This document shows, one piece after another, positions 50,446 to 59,655 of a stretch of 64,000 nt of DNA; position 1 is the stretch's first letter, and every line of letters starts with the position of its first letter. The notes below the pieces were generated by a model that saw only the letters and a program-made list of their open reading frames with translations, was not told where the DNA came from and ran no database searches. The translations under genes were made by a program, and so were the position numbers. The stretch is from positions 27,957 through 91,956 of the forward strand of contig LDAQ01000080.1 of NCBI GenBank assembly GCA_001028025.1, read 5' to 3'. The stretch is from Faecalicatena fissicatena (GTDB lineage Bacteria; Bacillota; Clostridia; Lachnospirales; Lachnospiraceae).

Positions 50446-53325
50446 TTATATTACTTTTGTGAGCTCACTGATCAGATCTTTTATATCCAATGGCTTTATA
50501 AGATATCCTGTCATTCCTGCATCATAGGCTTTTTTCTTATCTTCTTCAAATGCATTGGCCGTCATGGCCAGTATCGGTATCCGGGCAGCATCTTCGTGTT
50601 TCAGCGCCCGGATTTTTCTTGTAGCTTCGAGTCCATCCATCACAGGCATGCGGATATCCATCAGTATGGCCTGGTATGTTCCCGGCTGATTCTTCCCAAA
50701 ACTGTCAACCGCTTCCTGGCCATTTCCTGCTGTATCTACTTCTGCCCCGCTCATTTCCAAAAGGGTTCTGGCTATTTCCTGGTTGAGTTCATTATCCTCC
50801 ACCAGCAGAATCCGCCGCCCTTCTAATGTCCCTGCACTCTTATATACCTTAACAGGCTCCTTTTCATGGAGATGTGCAAATGTATCATAGATGGCTGAAC
50901 GGAATAAAGGTTTGGCAATAAAATAATCGATCCCGGCAGCCCGGGCCTCGTTTTCAATACCGCTCCACTCGTATGCAGTCATCATTATAATCATCGTATC
51001 CGGCCCTACCAGACGGCGAATCCGTCTTGCAGTTTCGATCCCGTCTATTCCCGGCATCTTCCAGTCGATCATGGCAATATCGAACATCCAGTTTTCCCGT
51101 ATACCTTTCTCTACTTCCCTGACCGCTCTAAGCCCCGATTCCGCCCAGACTGTAACCGCCCCGATATCCTCCAGAATAACAGATGTCTGGCCTCCTACAT
51201 CCGGATCATCGTCCACAACCAGTACCTGGAATCCCCTAAGAAGATTCTGGCGTTTCCGCTCCCATTCCTTCTCCACATCATCAGAAACAATCTGGAACGG
51301 CACTGACACAATAAAGGTAGTACCCGCATTTTTTTCACTTTTCACCTGAATGCTGCCGCCCATCAGCTGCACCAGGTTGTAGACTATAGAAAGGCCCAGG
51401 CCGCTGCCTACATTGTTGCGTGCATTTCCGGGCTCCTCCTGTTCGAACGGCAGGAATACTTTCTGCATAAACTGATCCGACATTCCAATTCCTGTGTCCT
51501 GTACAACAAATTCCATATATGCAAACCCATTGGTCCGCCGCTCTTCTTTGATATCTATACTGATATAGCCTCCCGAAGGAGTAAACTTCAGAGAATTAGA
51601 CAACAGATTCATCAAAATCTGCTTCATACGCAGTGAGTCTCCGATATATTGTGCCTCGAGAGGTTCCCTGCACCGCATATCGTAATCAACTTCTTTTTCC
51701 ACTGTCTGCGGATAGATGATCTGGTTTACTTCGTCTACAAATGCTTTAAAATCAAAAATCTCGTGGGCGATCTCCATTTTCCCGTTCTCAATCCTGGACA
51801 TATCCAGAATATCATTAATAAGAGACAGCAGGTATCTGGACGATGCATCGATCTTTTGGAAACAGTCCTTCACAGTCTGTGTGTCCTCATTTTTCAACTG
51901 CCCTATGGTGCTCATCCCAATGATGGCATTCATCGGCGTCCTGATATCATGGCTCATACGTGAGAGAAAATCCGACTTGGCACGGTTCGCTGCCTTGGCG
52001 GAGGAAAGGGCGTCGCGAAGCAGCTGCTCCTGCCGCGCCTGCTCCTGCCGCTGGGCGTCAAGAAGCTGTACCAGATCGATCGCCAGCACATCATTATTAA
52101 AGGGATTCTCCACATAGATGACATGAATAGCAAGCCAGTGGTATACACCATCCAGTCCCTTTCCCTTCAATTCCATATAAATCTCGCGCTCGCCGTTCTC
52201 AAACCGCTTCAGGAGCTCCTCCCGATCCCAGATTGATGCGAAATCCTCCTGATAAGAAGGGTATATGAAAGGCAGACTCTTCGTCATCAGATCTGTATAT
52301 GTGCCTTTCACCGGAATTGAATATTCCTTCTGGTTATCCACAAAACATTTGTATGTATTCTTCGTCAGATTGACACTCATAATCAAAGGATATACTGTAT
52401 AGATCGCGGCTCTCAGGAACCGGTTCTCCAGAATGCGTTCCTGTTCCTGCGCCATCTCCAGCTGCACCCGCCCGGTAATGTCTGTAAATACGGCCTGTAT
52501 CACTTCCTCCCCGTTACTGTCGACGATTCGTCCCATGGCCACATTGATCCAGGCTTCCTCTCCCCCCGGCTTAACACAATGACGACGGTAGGATGCAGGC
52601 TCCCCATTGAGTTCCAGTCCGTCAATTATAGACATTATCCAGTCATAATCTTTATCCTGCACTGTCTGAAGGGGGCTCTTTATCTCCTGCCGGTACGCTT
52701 CTTCCGAAGAGTATCCGTAAAATTCCCAGGTCATACGGTTCAGCGAGATCACCTCATGTTCTTTCTCTGTAGAGAACTGAAGGATACCGCATGGAACGGT
52801 GTTATACAGCTGTTCCAGAAACTTTGCCTGATGCGAATATTCTTTATTCTTCAAATTTAAAGCTGACTGAAGCCGCTGAAACGCCTCCCGGCCTGCCTCA
52901 ACTGGAAATAACTCGTCATCTTTGATCTCTGCAAATGGCACAGAATTGTGTATATGTACTGTCTCCAGCCCGTCACCCTTCTCCCGGAAAACAAATGTCA
53001 CTCTCTGTACCGTATCGAGATACGCCTCTGTCTCTGGCCTGCTGCGCAGCCTGCTGACTCCCTCGCAGAGATAGCAGTCTCCGCCCAGCTCCATTGTGTG
53101 ATAAACTTCCTCGGACATATCACAGGCTATCATTCCGTCCCTGCCGGCCCTGAAGCAGGCCGCCACAGCTTCGCGCCCTTCTGCTTTCTGCTTCTCTCCC
53201 CCGCCGAGCCATATGATGTCCTCCGCAAATGTGGAGATCATAAACTCGATTTCGGAATCACAGAAATAAGTTTTCAATATTTTCTGAGCAAGTGCCTCCA
53301 CTTCCCCAAGTGCTCTTTTACCCAC
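50446..53325 (-). CDS. Hybrid histidine kinase with SnoaL-like sensor, PAS and two receivers
   Basis: The 959-residue cytoplasmic protein has no membrane helix. Its order is an N-terminal SnoaL/NTF2-like domain (about 5-150), coiled coil, PAS (about 175-300), a second PAS-like region (to about 430), HisKA with His459 in RMSHDIRTPMN, HATPase with GSGLGLSI, then two receivers (VLVVDDDPD and ILLVEDNELN, phospho-acceptors in IDWKMPG and LMDIRMPVMDG). It has no Hpt domain; the lone Hpt protein at 593-946 could complete the relay. I favour GTG at 53325 with GAGGAGGGATCTGC before it over an ATG 19 codons upstream. It is a single-gene unit, and the output is unknown. Confidence 0.9.
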   Translation of the reverse strand: MGKRALGEVEALAQKILKTYFCDSEIEFMISTFAEDIIWLGGGEKQKAEGREAVAACFRAGRDGMIACDMSEEVYHTMELGGDCYLCEGVSRLRSRPETEAYLDTVQRVTFVFREKGDGLETVHIHNSVPFAEIKDDELFPVEAGREAFQRLQSALNLKNKEYSHQAKFLEQLYNTVPCGILQFSTEKEHEVISLNRMTWEFYGYSSEEAYRQEIKSPLQTVQDKDYDWIMSIIDGLELNGEPASYRRHCVKPGGEEAWINVAMGRIVDSNGEEVIQAVFTDITGRVQLEMAQEQERILENRFLRAAIYTVYPLIMSVNLTKNTYKCFVDNQKEYSIPVKGTYTDLMTKSLPFIYPSYQEDFASIWDREELLKRFENGEREIYMELKGKGLDGVYHWLAIHVIYVENPFNNDVLAIDLVQLLDAQRQEQARQEQLLRDALSSAKAANRAKSDFLSRMSHDIRTPMNAIIGMSTIGQLKNEDTQTVKDCFQKIDASSRYLLSLINDILDMSRIENGKMEIAHEIFDFKAFVDEVNQIIYPQTVEKEVDYDMRCREPLEAQYIGDSLRMKQILMNLLSNSLKFTPSGGYISIDIKEERRTNGFAYMEFVVQDTGIGMSDQFMQKVFLPFEQEEPGNARNNVGSGLGLSIVYNLVQLMGGSIQVKSEKNAGTTFIVSVPFQIVSDDVEKEWERKRQNLLRGFQVLVVDDDPDVGGQTSVILEDIGAVTVWAESGLRAVREVEKGIRENWMFDIAMIDWKMPGIDGIETARRIRRLVGPDTMIIMMTAYEWSGIENEARAAGIDYFIAKPLFRSAIYDTFAHLHEKEPVKVYKSAGTLEGRRILLVEDNELNQEIARTLLEMSGAEVDTAGNGQEAVDSFGKNQPGTYQAILMDIRMPVMDGLEATRKIRALKHEDAARIPILAMTANAFEEDKKKAYDAGMTGYLIKPLDIKDLISELTKVI

Positions 53326-53550
53326 GCAGATCCCTCCTCTGTCTCCGCTGTTAAAATCTGCACAGTTTTGCCTGTAAATCATTTCCCGGGAAACATAGTT
53401 TTTCTAATCATAACACAGTTTCAACCGGTTAGAAAGGCTTTCCGGATACACTTCTCCTGTTATCCCCGGTATCACTTCCTCTTTCTGCCGGAATTCCTCA
53501 TACTCACCTTACTTCAATCTGGGGATTCCTCCTTTATCAGAATAGTTCTA

Positions 53551-54138
53551 TTATTTATCTTTTTGCTCTACCAGTTCTCCATTTTCAAAGACCACAATCT
53601 TGTCTTTAAATTCGATTGTCCATTTACAGGGATTCTCCTTCGTTCCAATCTCATCTTCCCATCCCGTCTGATCTTTTTCTGTTCCGCCGACTTTTCTGAC
53701 AGATAAGACTTTTAAATATGTCTCATTCTCCTTCGTTGTCCCCGAAAAATATATTTCGTAGCCCGGTTTCGTTTCCAGTTTTATATACGCTTTATTCCCT
53801 CTGGTACCGGATTTTAAACTGATATCTTCGAACTTTACCTGGCTGTATACCTTGGGCAGCATGAAAGCAACTATGACCGCAATAGCCAAAACGAAGCCTG
53901 CCATCCCTCCCAGAATCCTTCTCCTCTTTTTCTTTTTCATTTTCTTAATCAGTTCCACATCCTGTAGTTCTTCCTCACTTATGGGCACTGCCTCGCCGAT
54001 TTCCCCTGTCATTTCCTGATAATACTTTCTGCACTCCTTACAGGATTTCAGATGTTTTTCTATTTCTCTATTGCTCTCTTCGCTTGTCAGTCCGTCAATG
54101 TACAACGGCATCAAATCCCGAATCATTTCACATTTCAT
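53551..54138 (-). CDS. Anti-sigma factor with zinc-finger domain and membrane helix
   Basis: The 195-residue protein has an N-terminal zf-HC2 anti-sigma domain with His29, Cys33 and Cys36 (HLKSCKEC), a helix near residues 75-95 (GGMAGFVLAIAVIVAFML) and an extracellular C-terminal beta domain of about 95 residues. It overlaps the ECF sigma gene by 11 bp, a standard arrangement for a sigma/anti-sigma pair. It holds the sigma factor at the membrane until an outside stress is sensed. Confidence 0.92.
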   Translation of the reverse strand: MKCEMIRDLMPLYIDGLTSEESNREIEKHLKSCKECRKYYQEMTGEIGEAVPISEEELQDVELIKKMKKKKRRRILGGMAGFVLAIAVIVAFMLPKVYSQVKFEDISLKSGTRGNKAYIKLETKPGYEIYFSGTTKENETYLKVLSVRKVGGTEKDQTGWEDEIGTKENPCKWTIEFKDKIVVFENGELVEQKDK

Positions 54139-54616
54139 AATGGCTCTCCTTTCTTATCCTCTGCTTACCGCGGTAAAATGTTACTCTCGCCCAGTTTTCA
54201 TCCCTGCCCATGATTTCCCCGATCTCTTTGAAAGAAAAATTTCCGTTTAACCGCAGATACATCACTTCTTTTAATGGCTCCTCTAAAGTGTGAAGTATTT
54301 TATATAACTCCAGAACCTCCGTTTTCTGAATCGCGGAAGTTTCCGGCCCCTGCTCCGCAGACACGATGTCTTCTGTTATCTCCGACGGCTTCTCCCGCTC
54401 TTTTTTCTTCAGTTCCTTATACCATAAATGCTTGGCAATCTGGCACAGCCACACATAGAGCTTACAGTCTCCGCGAAAATCATCAATGGTCTTCATTGCC
54501 TGATAAAAAGTTTCCTGTGTCAATTCTTCGGTCATATGGGTATCATGGCAAAGACTAAACAGAAATTTATACACTTGCGGCATATACTTCTTATAAATCT
54601 GTTCTATATCTTTCAT
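54128..54616 (-). CDS. ECF-type RNA polymerase sigma factor
   Basis: This 162-residue sigma-70 family protein has region 2 (YKFLFSLCHDTHMTEELTQETFYQAM and the DDFRGDCKLYVWLCQIA helix) and region 4 (LHTLEEPLKEVMYLRLNG, FKEIGEIMGRDENWARVTFYRGKQ) and nothing else, the layout of ECF factors. It directs polymerase to stress promoters and is held by the anti-sigma factor encoded next. Its own promoter region may include TGTAACGAAAG about 40 bp upstream, resembling an ECF -35, which would allow self-activation; that is a guess. Confidence 0.93.
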   Translation of the reverse strand: MKDIEQIYKKYMPQVYKFLFSLCHDTHMTEELTQETFYQAMKTIDDFRGDCKLYVWLCQIAKHLWYKELKKKEREKPSEITEDIVSAEQGPETSAIQKTEVLELYKILHTLEEPLKEVMYLRLNGNFSFKEIGEIMGRDENWARVTFYRGKQRIRKESHYEM

Positions 54617-54685
54617 GTTCTACCTCCTTGCCTATATGTTCCTTTAAAACAACTTTCGTTACAACATAATTTAAAGTTTTTAATA

Positions 54686-54720
54686 TTTATAAAAAGACCA
54701 TTGCTGCACAGAGCAGCAAC
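54686..54720 (-). terminator. Terminator downstream of the XRE regulator gene
   Basis: On the minus strand ttgctgc pairs with gcagcaa across a 5-base loop, with a further gtt/aat extension, followed by TCTTTTTA. It lies about 160 bp past the XRE gene and before the sigma operon. Confidence 0.65.
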
Positions 54721-54880
54721 AGCCTTATGATAACGCTTATTTAATTCACAATATTACAATCTCTAAACACCGGTTACGATTTATGTTCCTTATTCCGCAG
54801 CCAGGCTGCGGACCCGCCCGCAGAGCATGTGTTACGGGTTACCCTTTGGGTACACCTTATTCGTCTTTACTCCTGCATCT

Positions 54881-55354
54881 TCAGACGTTCTTCTTATGCC
54901 TGACACAGACCCAAATGGATATTGCCGTGGCAAGCAGAAAGGCAATCAGCGGCAGTGTGATCCCCGGAAAGATATTCCATAAAAAATCATTCTCCTGTGA
55001 GATGTTGCGAATAAGAATCACCACAACAATTGCTGCCAGATAAATTCCTGCACAGCTCAAGATACATATCTGTGAACTCTTTCTTTTCTTACTCTCCTTC
55101 TCTAATTCCTGCTGCTTCTTTTCCAATATCTCTGTCTTAATAGACAACTCGTCCAATTCGGATGGTTTCAGCAGGTAGTCTGTTGTAACCTGAAAAACAC
55201 TGCTCAAAGATATAAGCTTTTCCAGCTCCGGTATTGTCTGTCCTGACTCCCATTTAGAAATAGATTGTCTCGAAACATTTAACTTCTCGGCCAGTTCCTC
55301 CTGTGTCAGATTATTGGCTTTTCTTAACTGTAATATTTTTTCTGATATTTCCAT
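54881..55354 (-). CDS. XRE-family DNA-binding protein with two membrane helices
   Basis: The 157-residue protein has an N-terminal Cro/CI helix-turn-helix (LTQEELAEKLNVSRQSISKWESGQTIPE), a short charged coiled coil and two C-terminal membrane helices. This membrane-tethered XRE layout is common in Firmicutes, but its signal is mostly unknown. It is a single gene. AAGGAAGG lies before the ATG. Confidence 0.88.
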   Translation of the reverse strand: MEISEKILQLRKANNLTQEELAEKLNVSRQSISKWESGQTIPELEKLISLSSVFQVTTDYLLKPSELDELSIKTEILEKKQQELEKESKKRKSSQICILSCAGIYLAAIVVVILIRNISQENDFLWNIFPGITLPLIAFLLATAISIWVCVRHKKNV

Positions 55355-55489
55355 GTGTGCTGCCTTCCTTTCTTTTTCTTGCCTCTACTATAGCCATTCT
55401 GTCGGTTGCATTCCAGCGACTGCTGTGTATAATCGCGCAACCGGAGCGCGCATCAGATAAGCAATTCAAAGAAAGCCTGATTTTATACA

Positions 55490-55837
55490 CTATGATATCC
55501 TTTTCTTCTTCGGAGCAGTCAGATCATAGCTCTCACTGATCATCCGCCGTATCTCTTCCTCCGGTACCGTCCCATCCAGGATAATCGAGTTCCAATGTTC
55601 CTTATTCAGATGATAGGCCGGCTGCACAGAGGTAAATGCCTGTCTCCAAAAATCCCGCCACTGGGGATTACACTTCACATTTATCCAGACATAACCATTT
55701 CTGTTAAAAATCCATGCAAATACCTTTTTGCTCTTGCGATGCCTGATTACACACCAGTTGGGATCATGGAAAGGGTAGTCCTCAAATACCTCTGCAAAAC
55801 TCAGACAATAGGCGATTGCTTCTTTCTTTTCTGTCAT
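55490..55837 (-). CDS. MmcQ/YjbR-family protein
   Basis: The 115-residue protein has the family fold (DUF-type double-wing DNA-binding-like) with YPFHDPNWCVIRHRKSKKVFA and AYHLNKEHWNSIIL. Members have been proposed to bind DNA, but no role is agreed. It is a single gene between the XRE regulator and the two-component pair, with no linked partner. Confidence 0.85.
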   Translation of the reverse strand: MTEKKEAIAYCLSFAEVFEDYPFHDPNWCVIRHRKSKKVFAWIFNRNGYVWINVKCNPQWRDFWRQAFTSVQPAYHLNKEHWNSIILDGTVPEEEIRRMISESYDLTAPKKKRIS

Positions 55838-56083
55838 TTGGTTTTCCTCATTAAGATTTGTTCAATACCCTGCATAATTGAAACTGATATCAGGATATAT
55901 GTCAGAGTTTCTTTATCCTCAATAATATTTATTATAGGGGCTCCATTGGCAGTCGTTTTTCCCAGGCCCACTGGGGATCTGTTCGTAAAATCCCGTTAAT
56001 GCAGATTTTTGGTCATTGCTGCTGAGTTCTCTGATAATCATTGTCTGTCCTTCTGTTGTCTAGCCTTTCAGTAGAGATACCCA

Positions 56084-57073
56084 TTACTTTGAAAAACGAA
56101 TGGCAAAAACAGCCCCACCCTGCGGGTGGTTTTTAGCGGTAATGGTTCCTCCCTGTCGTGTTATAATCATCCTGCAAAGGGCCAGACCAATTCCATATCC
56201 TGTTGCATTTGTACTTTTCCCCCGATAAAACCGGTCGAATAAGCAGGGTAAGTCTTCCCTTTCAAAACCAGCACCATTGTCATGAATGGATATCTCGGTA
56301 AAAAGCATAGTATCCTTGCAGATTATTTCAATCTTCCCGTTCTCCCCTGCACTTTCCATACAGTTTTTAAGAATATTTTGAATTGCTTCGGCAAGCCAGC
56401 CTGAATCACCCTGGATCACAATTCCCTCCAGCAAGTCTGTATACAACTCAATATTATGCAGTTCTATTGGGATCTGAAGGGGACGAAGCGCAGCGAATAT
56501 CAGGGTGTCTACAGCAATTGGCCCACATTGGAATTCTACCACTCCAGCGTCCAGCCGGGATATTTTTAAAAGCGATGTGATCAGCCAATCCATCCGTACC
56601 AGCAGCTCCTCTGTCTCCCGCAGAAATGCTTTTCGTTCATTTTCATCCTGAGTATTAGCCAGCAGTGTCAGGAGAAGGTTCACAGACGTGAGAGGGGTTC
56701 GGAGCTGGTGAGCTATGTCGGCAAGCGAATCCGCAAGATGTGTTTTTTCTTTTTCTAGCGCATCGTTCTGCTCCCGAATCCGCAGTGTCATTTTTTTCAC
56801 TTCACTGTACAAAATAGAGAGCTCTCCCTCTTCCAGTTCGTCAAGATCCATGCGTTCCGTATTATGGAGCACAAGATCGATCTGATCTGATATCCGTGCA
56901 ATGCTTTTGTACCGGGCCCTGGTATAGATGTAAAATGCGGTGCCAAAGACCACAGCAGAAACAAAGGTGAGGATTCCGGCGGCCATACCTATTTTAAATC
57001 CAAGTAATACACTAACGGCTGCTATTAAGATAAATACAATAGAAAACTGCCGAAATTCCCTGTTCCTAAGCAT
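56084..57073 (-). CDS. Sensor histidine kinase with short membrane anchor
   Basis: The 329-residue kinase has two membrane helices in the first 50 residues with almost no extracellular loop, HisKA with His122 in DIAHQLRTPL, and HATPase with NCMESA, DNGAG and GYGIGLALC. Intramembrane-sensing kinases of this layout often respond to cell-envelope stress or antimicrobial peptides. The gene start overlaps the end of the OmpR-type regulator gene by 8 bp, so the pair is co-translated. No ABC exporter lies next to it here. Confidence 0.92.
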   Translation of the reverse strand: MLRNREFRQFSIVFILIAAVSVLLGFKIGMAAGILTFVSAVVFGTAFYIYTRARYKSIARISDQIDLVLHNTERMDLDELEEGELSILYSEVKKMTLRIREQNDALEKEKTHLADSLADIAHQLRTPLTSVNLLLTLLANTQDENERKAFLRETEELLVRMDWLITSLLKISRLDAGVVEFQCGPIAVDTLIFAALRPLQIPIELHNIELYTDLLEGIVIQGDSGWLAEAIQNILKNCMESAGENGKIEIICKDTMLFTEISIHDNGAGFEREDLPCLFDRFYRGKSTNATGYGIGLALCRMIITRQGGTITAKNHPQGGAVFAIRFSK

Positions 57074-57746
57074 TCACTCCCCCCAATCGATAACCTGTCC
57101 CGCGAACAGTCAGGATGATCTGCGGATTTGCAGGATCCCTCTCTATCTTCTCCCGCAAACGTTTAATGTAAACAGTCAGGGTATTGTCATTGACAAATTC
57201 GCCCGCCGCATCCCACAATTCGTCCAGCAGACGGCCCCTTGTAATAATACTCTTGGGATTGTTAACAAACACCAGTAATAAACGGTATTCCAAGGCTGAA
57301 AGAAAAACCTCTCTGCCGTCTTTTTTCACAACTCCGCTCGCCGTATCTACCTGCAGCCCACAGATTTCAATAGCCGCCCCGGAACGTACGCTTTTTCGCA
57401 GTGCGGTGCCGATCCGCGCAATCAGTTCACGCGGACGAAATGGTTTTGTGATATAGTCGTCCGCCCCCATATTGAGTCCGGTAACAACACTTGCCTCATC
57501 CCCGGAAGCGGTCAGAAAGATTACGGGAATATCCTGTGTATCTTTGATTTCTGTACAGACCGTAAAGCCATTTCCGTCAGGCAGCGAAATATCAACCAGC
57601 GCCAGATCGAATTTATTTCCTTCCAGCACATTAAAAGCTTCAGCCCTCGTGGAGGCGTGGGTCACTTCAAATCCCTCCGAGCGCAGTAAAAGTATAAGGT
57701 TTTTGGCGATCGCCTTATCATCTTCTACCAAAAATATATGTGACAT
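57066..57746 (-). CDS. OmpR/PhoB-family response regulator
   Basis: The 226-residue regulator has a receiver (Asp52 in LVDISLP, Lys101 in ITKPF) and a C-terminal winged helix with LDELWDAAGEFVNDNTLTVYIKRLREKIE. It is the partner of the overlapping kinase. The start has GAAAGAAGG upstream. Targets are unknown. Confidence 0.94.
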   Translation of the reverse strand: MSHIFLVEDDKAIAKNLILLLRSEGFEVTHASTRAEAFNVLEGNKFDLALVDISLPDGNGFTVCTEIKDTQDIPVIFLTASGDEASVVTGLNMGADDYITKPFRPRELIARIGTALRKSVRSGAAIEICGLQVDTASGVVKKDGREVFLSALEYRLLLVFVNNPKSIITRGRLLDELWDAAGEFVNDNTLTVYIKRLREKIERDPANPQIILTVRGTGYRLGGVNA

Positions 57747-57948
57747 TAGTAAGACCTTCTTTCAGTTATATTTTTTTAGTCGAATTTCTGCCTAAGCCAA
57801 CCTGATTAAGAAATCCGTTCCACATTATCTGTTTCCTTCCAGTGAATTCCTCCAGACAGTGTGAGAAAGGGCCATTGCAGAAAGGAGTCAGCTCCCTCGG
57901 CATTTTATCATTGGAAAAACTTTTCGTCCACACATTTCACAAAGTATA

Positions 57949-59640
57949 TTAGGAATTCCTGCGCCTTGTTTTTATATAACTTATAACTACATACACCAAA
58001 ATCCCCAAAACTGCTGCCAGTGAAATGAGATTAGAAATCTTCTGCAGCGCTGTTCCATCGTACTCTATACGTATTTTGCCGTCTTTCCCTCCAGTATTAT
58101 GCACGCGAACCAGCGAATTGTCTGACTTGTCCAGCATAAGGCGAACCGACGAACCGTCCTTGCAGTAGAGCCATGCTTCATAGCCTTTGTAAAACATCAG
58201 AGGAAGTGTATATATGTCGGCGCCCTTCTCGGTCATAAAATAATAATATTTTCCTTCATGCCTCAGCTCCTGATTCGTAATTTCTCCATCTGCTTTGACC
58301 GTTTTCCCGGCCGTCATACCCGCCACGTCTGCGTCCAGGCCCTGCGGCAGCCACTCTCCGGCTCCCACATAACCTGTATTCTCAGCCAGATAGGCGGCAT
58401 CAATCTGCTTTGACTCTTCGCTGCTATGGATGGTAGTATTTTGTACGATTCCCCCAAGCACAGAACCCGCAATCACAATTGCTAATACTGCGCCCCGCCC
58501 TTTCACTCCCAGCGAAAAATTCTTTGCTAATATCATCGTAATTCCTATGATCAGAAATAGTAATGCATAGGGATAAAAGCGATAAGGGAATTGTATCATA
58601 TTAAAAATTGTATCATTCAGTTTATCCCATGGAAACAACGGTGTTGTCAGTAAAAACATCCCGCATCCCCCAATAAAAAAAACGGCTGCCCACTTATTCT
58701 TCGGCTTCTTCAAGAACAGACATACAATAAGCAGTATCAGTACCGGAATTCCAATCCCTACATACGCAATGTGGGAGAAATATCCGGTTACCCTGAAAAA
58801 TGTAGAAAGCGGCTGTACATAATCCCCAACCTTCGCCCAGGGAGTCATATATTGAAATGTACCCGAAATCATCTGTTCCAGCATAGGAAATGTAAAGTAT
58901 GCAGTGCTAAGAATCACCCCGCCTGCTGTAACAAGCAGTCTCAACATACGTTTCCTGTCAAATAAAAAGTTATCTTTTCTGCCCACAAAAAACATTCTCA
59001 CAAATATAAGAACGGTGAGTATCACACCGATAAATGTCATAATTGTATGTGAAAGAAGCAGCCCCCCAAACCCGATTCCCATGAGCCATGTTTTTTCTCC
59101 TCCAAGCACGAAAAAGTCATAAATCCCCGCAATTAAAACCGGAATAAATATAAATGCGAGATATTCACTCAGCCCAACCCGATGGCACAGGTCTGCCAGA
59201 TAAAACTGGGACAACATCAACATAAAAGTGGCCGCAATAGAAAATTCCCTGTCCCTGCATATATATTTTATAGAAAAATAACTCGTCAGTGATGCCGTGG
59301 CCGTCAAACACAGAGCAAATATTTTCCATACTACTAAGGGAGGAATCGATAATATTCTGAGCAGCGCCGGAAAAACCAAGAAAATGTCCGGATAAAACAG
59401 GGGACTTCCATAGCCATATCCGTTGAAAAAGCTGCCATATATGCGAACCGGGAATATGCCCTCCAACAATGCATCTTTTACCGCTTCAATTCGCAGCAAA
59501 TGGTACATTAAATCCGGAAAATATCCGCACAGGCCTTTCTGCAGATAGGGAAAACCGGTGACCGCTATAATTGCGATAACCATAAAGGCAACCTGCTGCT
59601 TGTTAAATTGTCTTGCTTTCTGTTTGCGTTTCCCGATCAT
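57949..59640 (-). CDS. Multispanning membrane protein, PTPS-related/YfhO-like
   Basis: This 563-residue integral membrane protein has about eleven helices and an outside C-terminal domain of about 110 residues before the last helix. The opening LMYHLLRIEAVKDALLEGIFPVRIYG and the loops with GYGSPLFYPD match the membrane family called 6-pyruvoyl-tetrahydropterin synthase-related, which is close to YfhO/GT-C glycosyltransferases. The D-x-x-x-H in the first loop is the kind of acidic site found in GT-C enzymes. It may add sugars to lipids or wall polymers. It ends the PocR/kinase/pseudo-HD-GYP operon, 15 bp from the response regulator. Confidence 0.8.
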   Translation of the reverse strand: MIGKRKQKARQFNKQQVAFMVIAIIAVTGFPYLQKGLCGYFPDLMYHLLRIEAVKDALLEGIFPVRIYGSFFNGYGYGSPLFYPDIFLVFPALLRILSIPPLVVWKIFALCLTATASLTSYFSIKYICRDREFSIAATFMLMLSQFYLADLCHRVGLSEYLAFIFIPVLIAGIYDFFVLGGEKTWLMGIGFGGLLLSHTIMTFIGVILTVLIFVRMFFVGRKDNFLFDRKRMLRLLVTAGGVILSTAYFTFPMLEQMISGTFQYMTPWAKVGDYVQPLSTFFRVTGYFSHIAYVGIGIPVLILLIVCLFLKKPKNKWAAVFFIGGCGMFLLTTPLFPWDKLNDTIFNMIQFPYRFYPYALLFLIIGITMILAKNFSLGVKGRGAVLAIVIAGSVLGGIVQNTTIHSSEESKQIDAAYLAENTGYVGAGEWLPQGLDADVAGMTAGKTVKADGEITNQELRHEGKYYYFMTEKGADIYTLPLMFYKGYEAWLYCKDGSSVRLMLDKSDNSLVRVHNTGGKDGKIRIEYDGTALQKISNLISLAAVLGILVYVVISYIKTRRRNS

Positions 59641-59655
59641 ATACCTGCCTCTTCT

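Noticed and set aside
54783..54880. Possible small gene in the gap after the XRE regulator
   Set aside because: Open frame continues antisense into the XRE gene, with no ribosome site or recognisable product.
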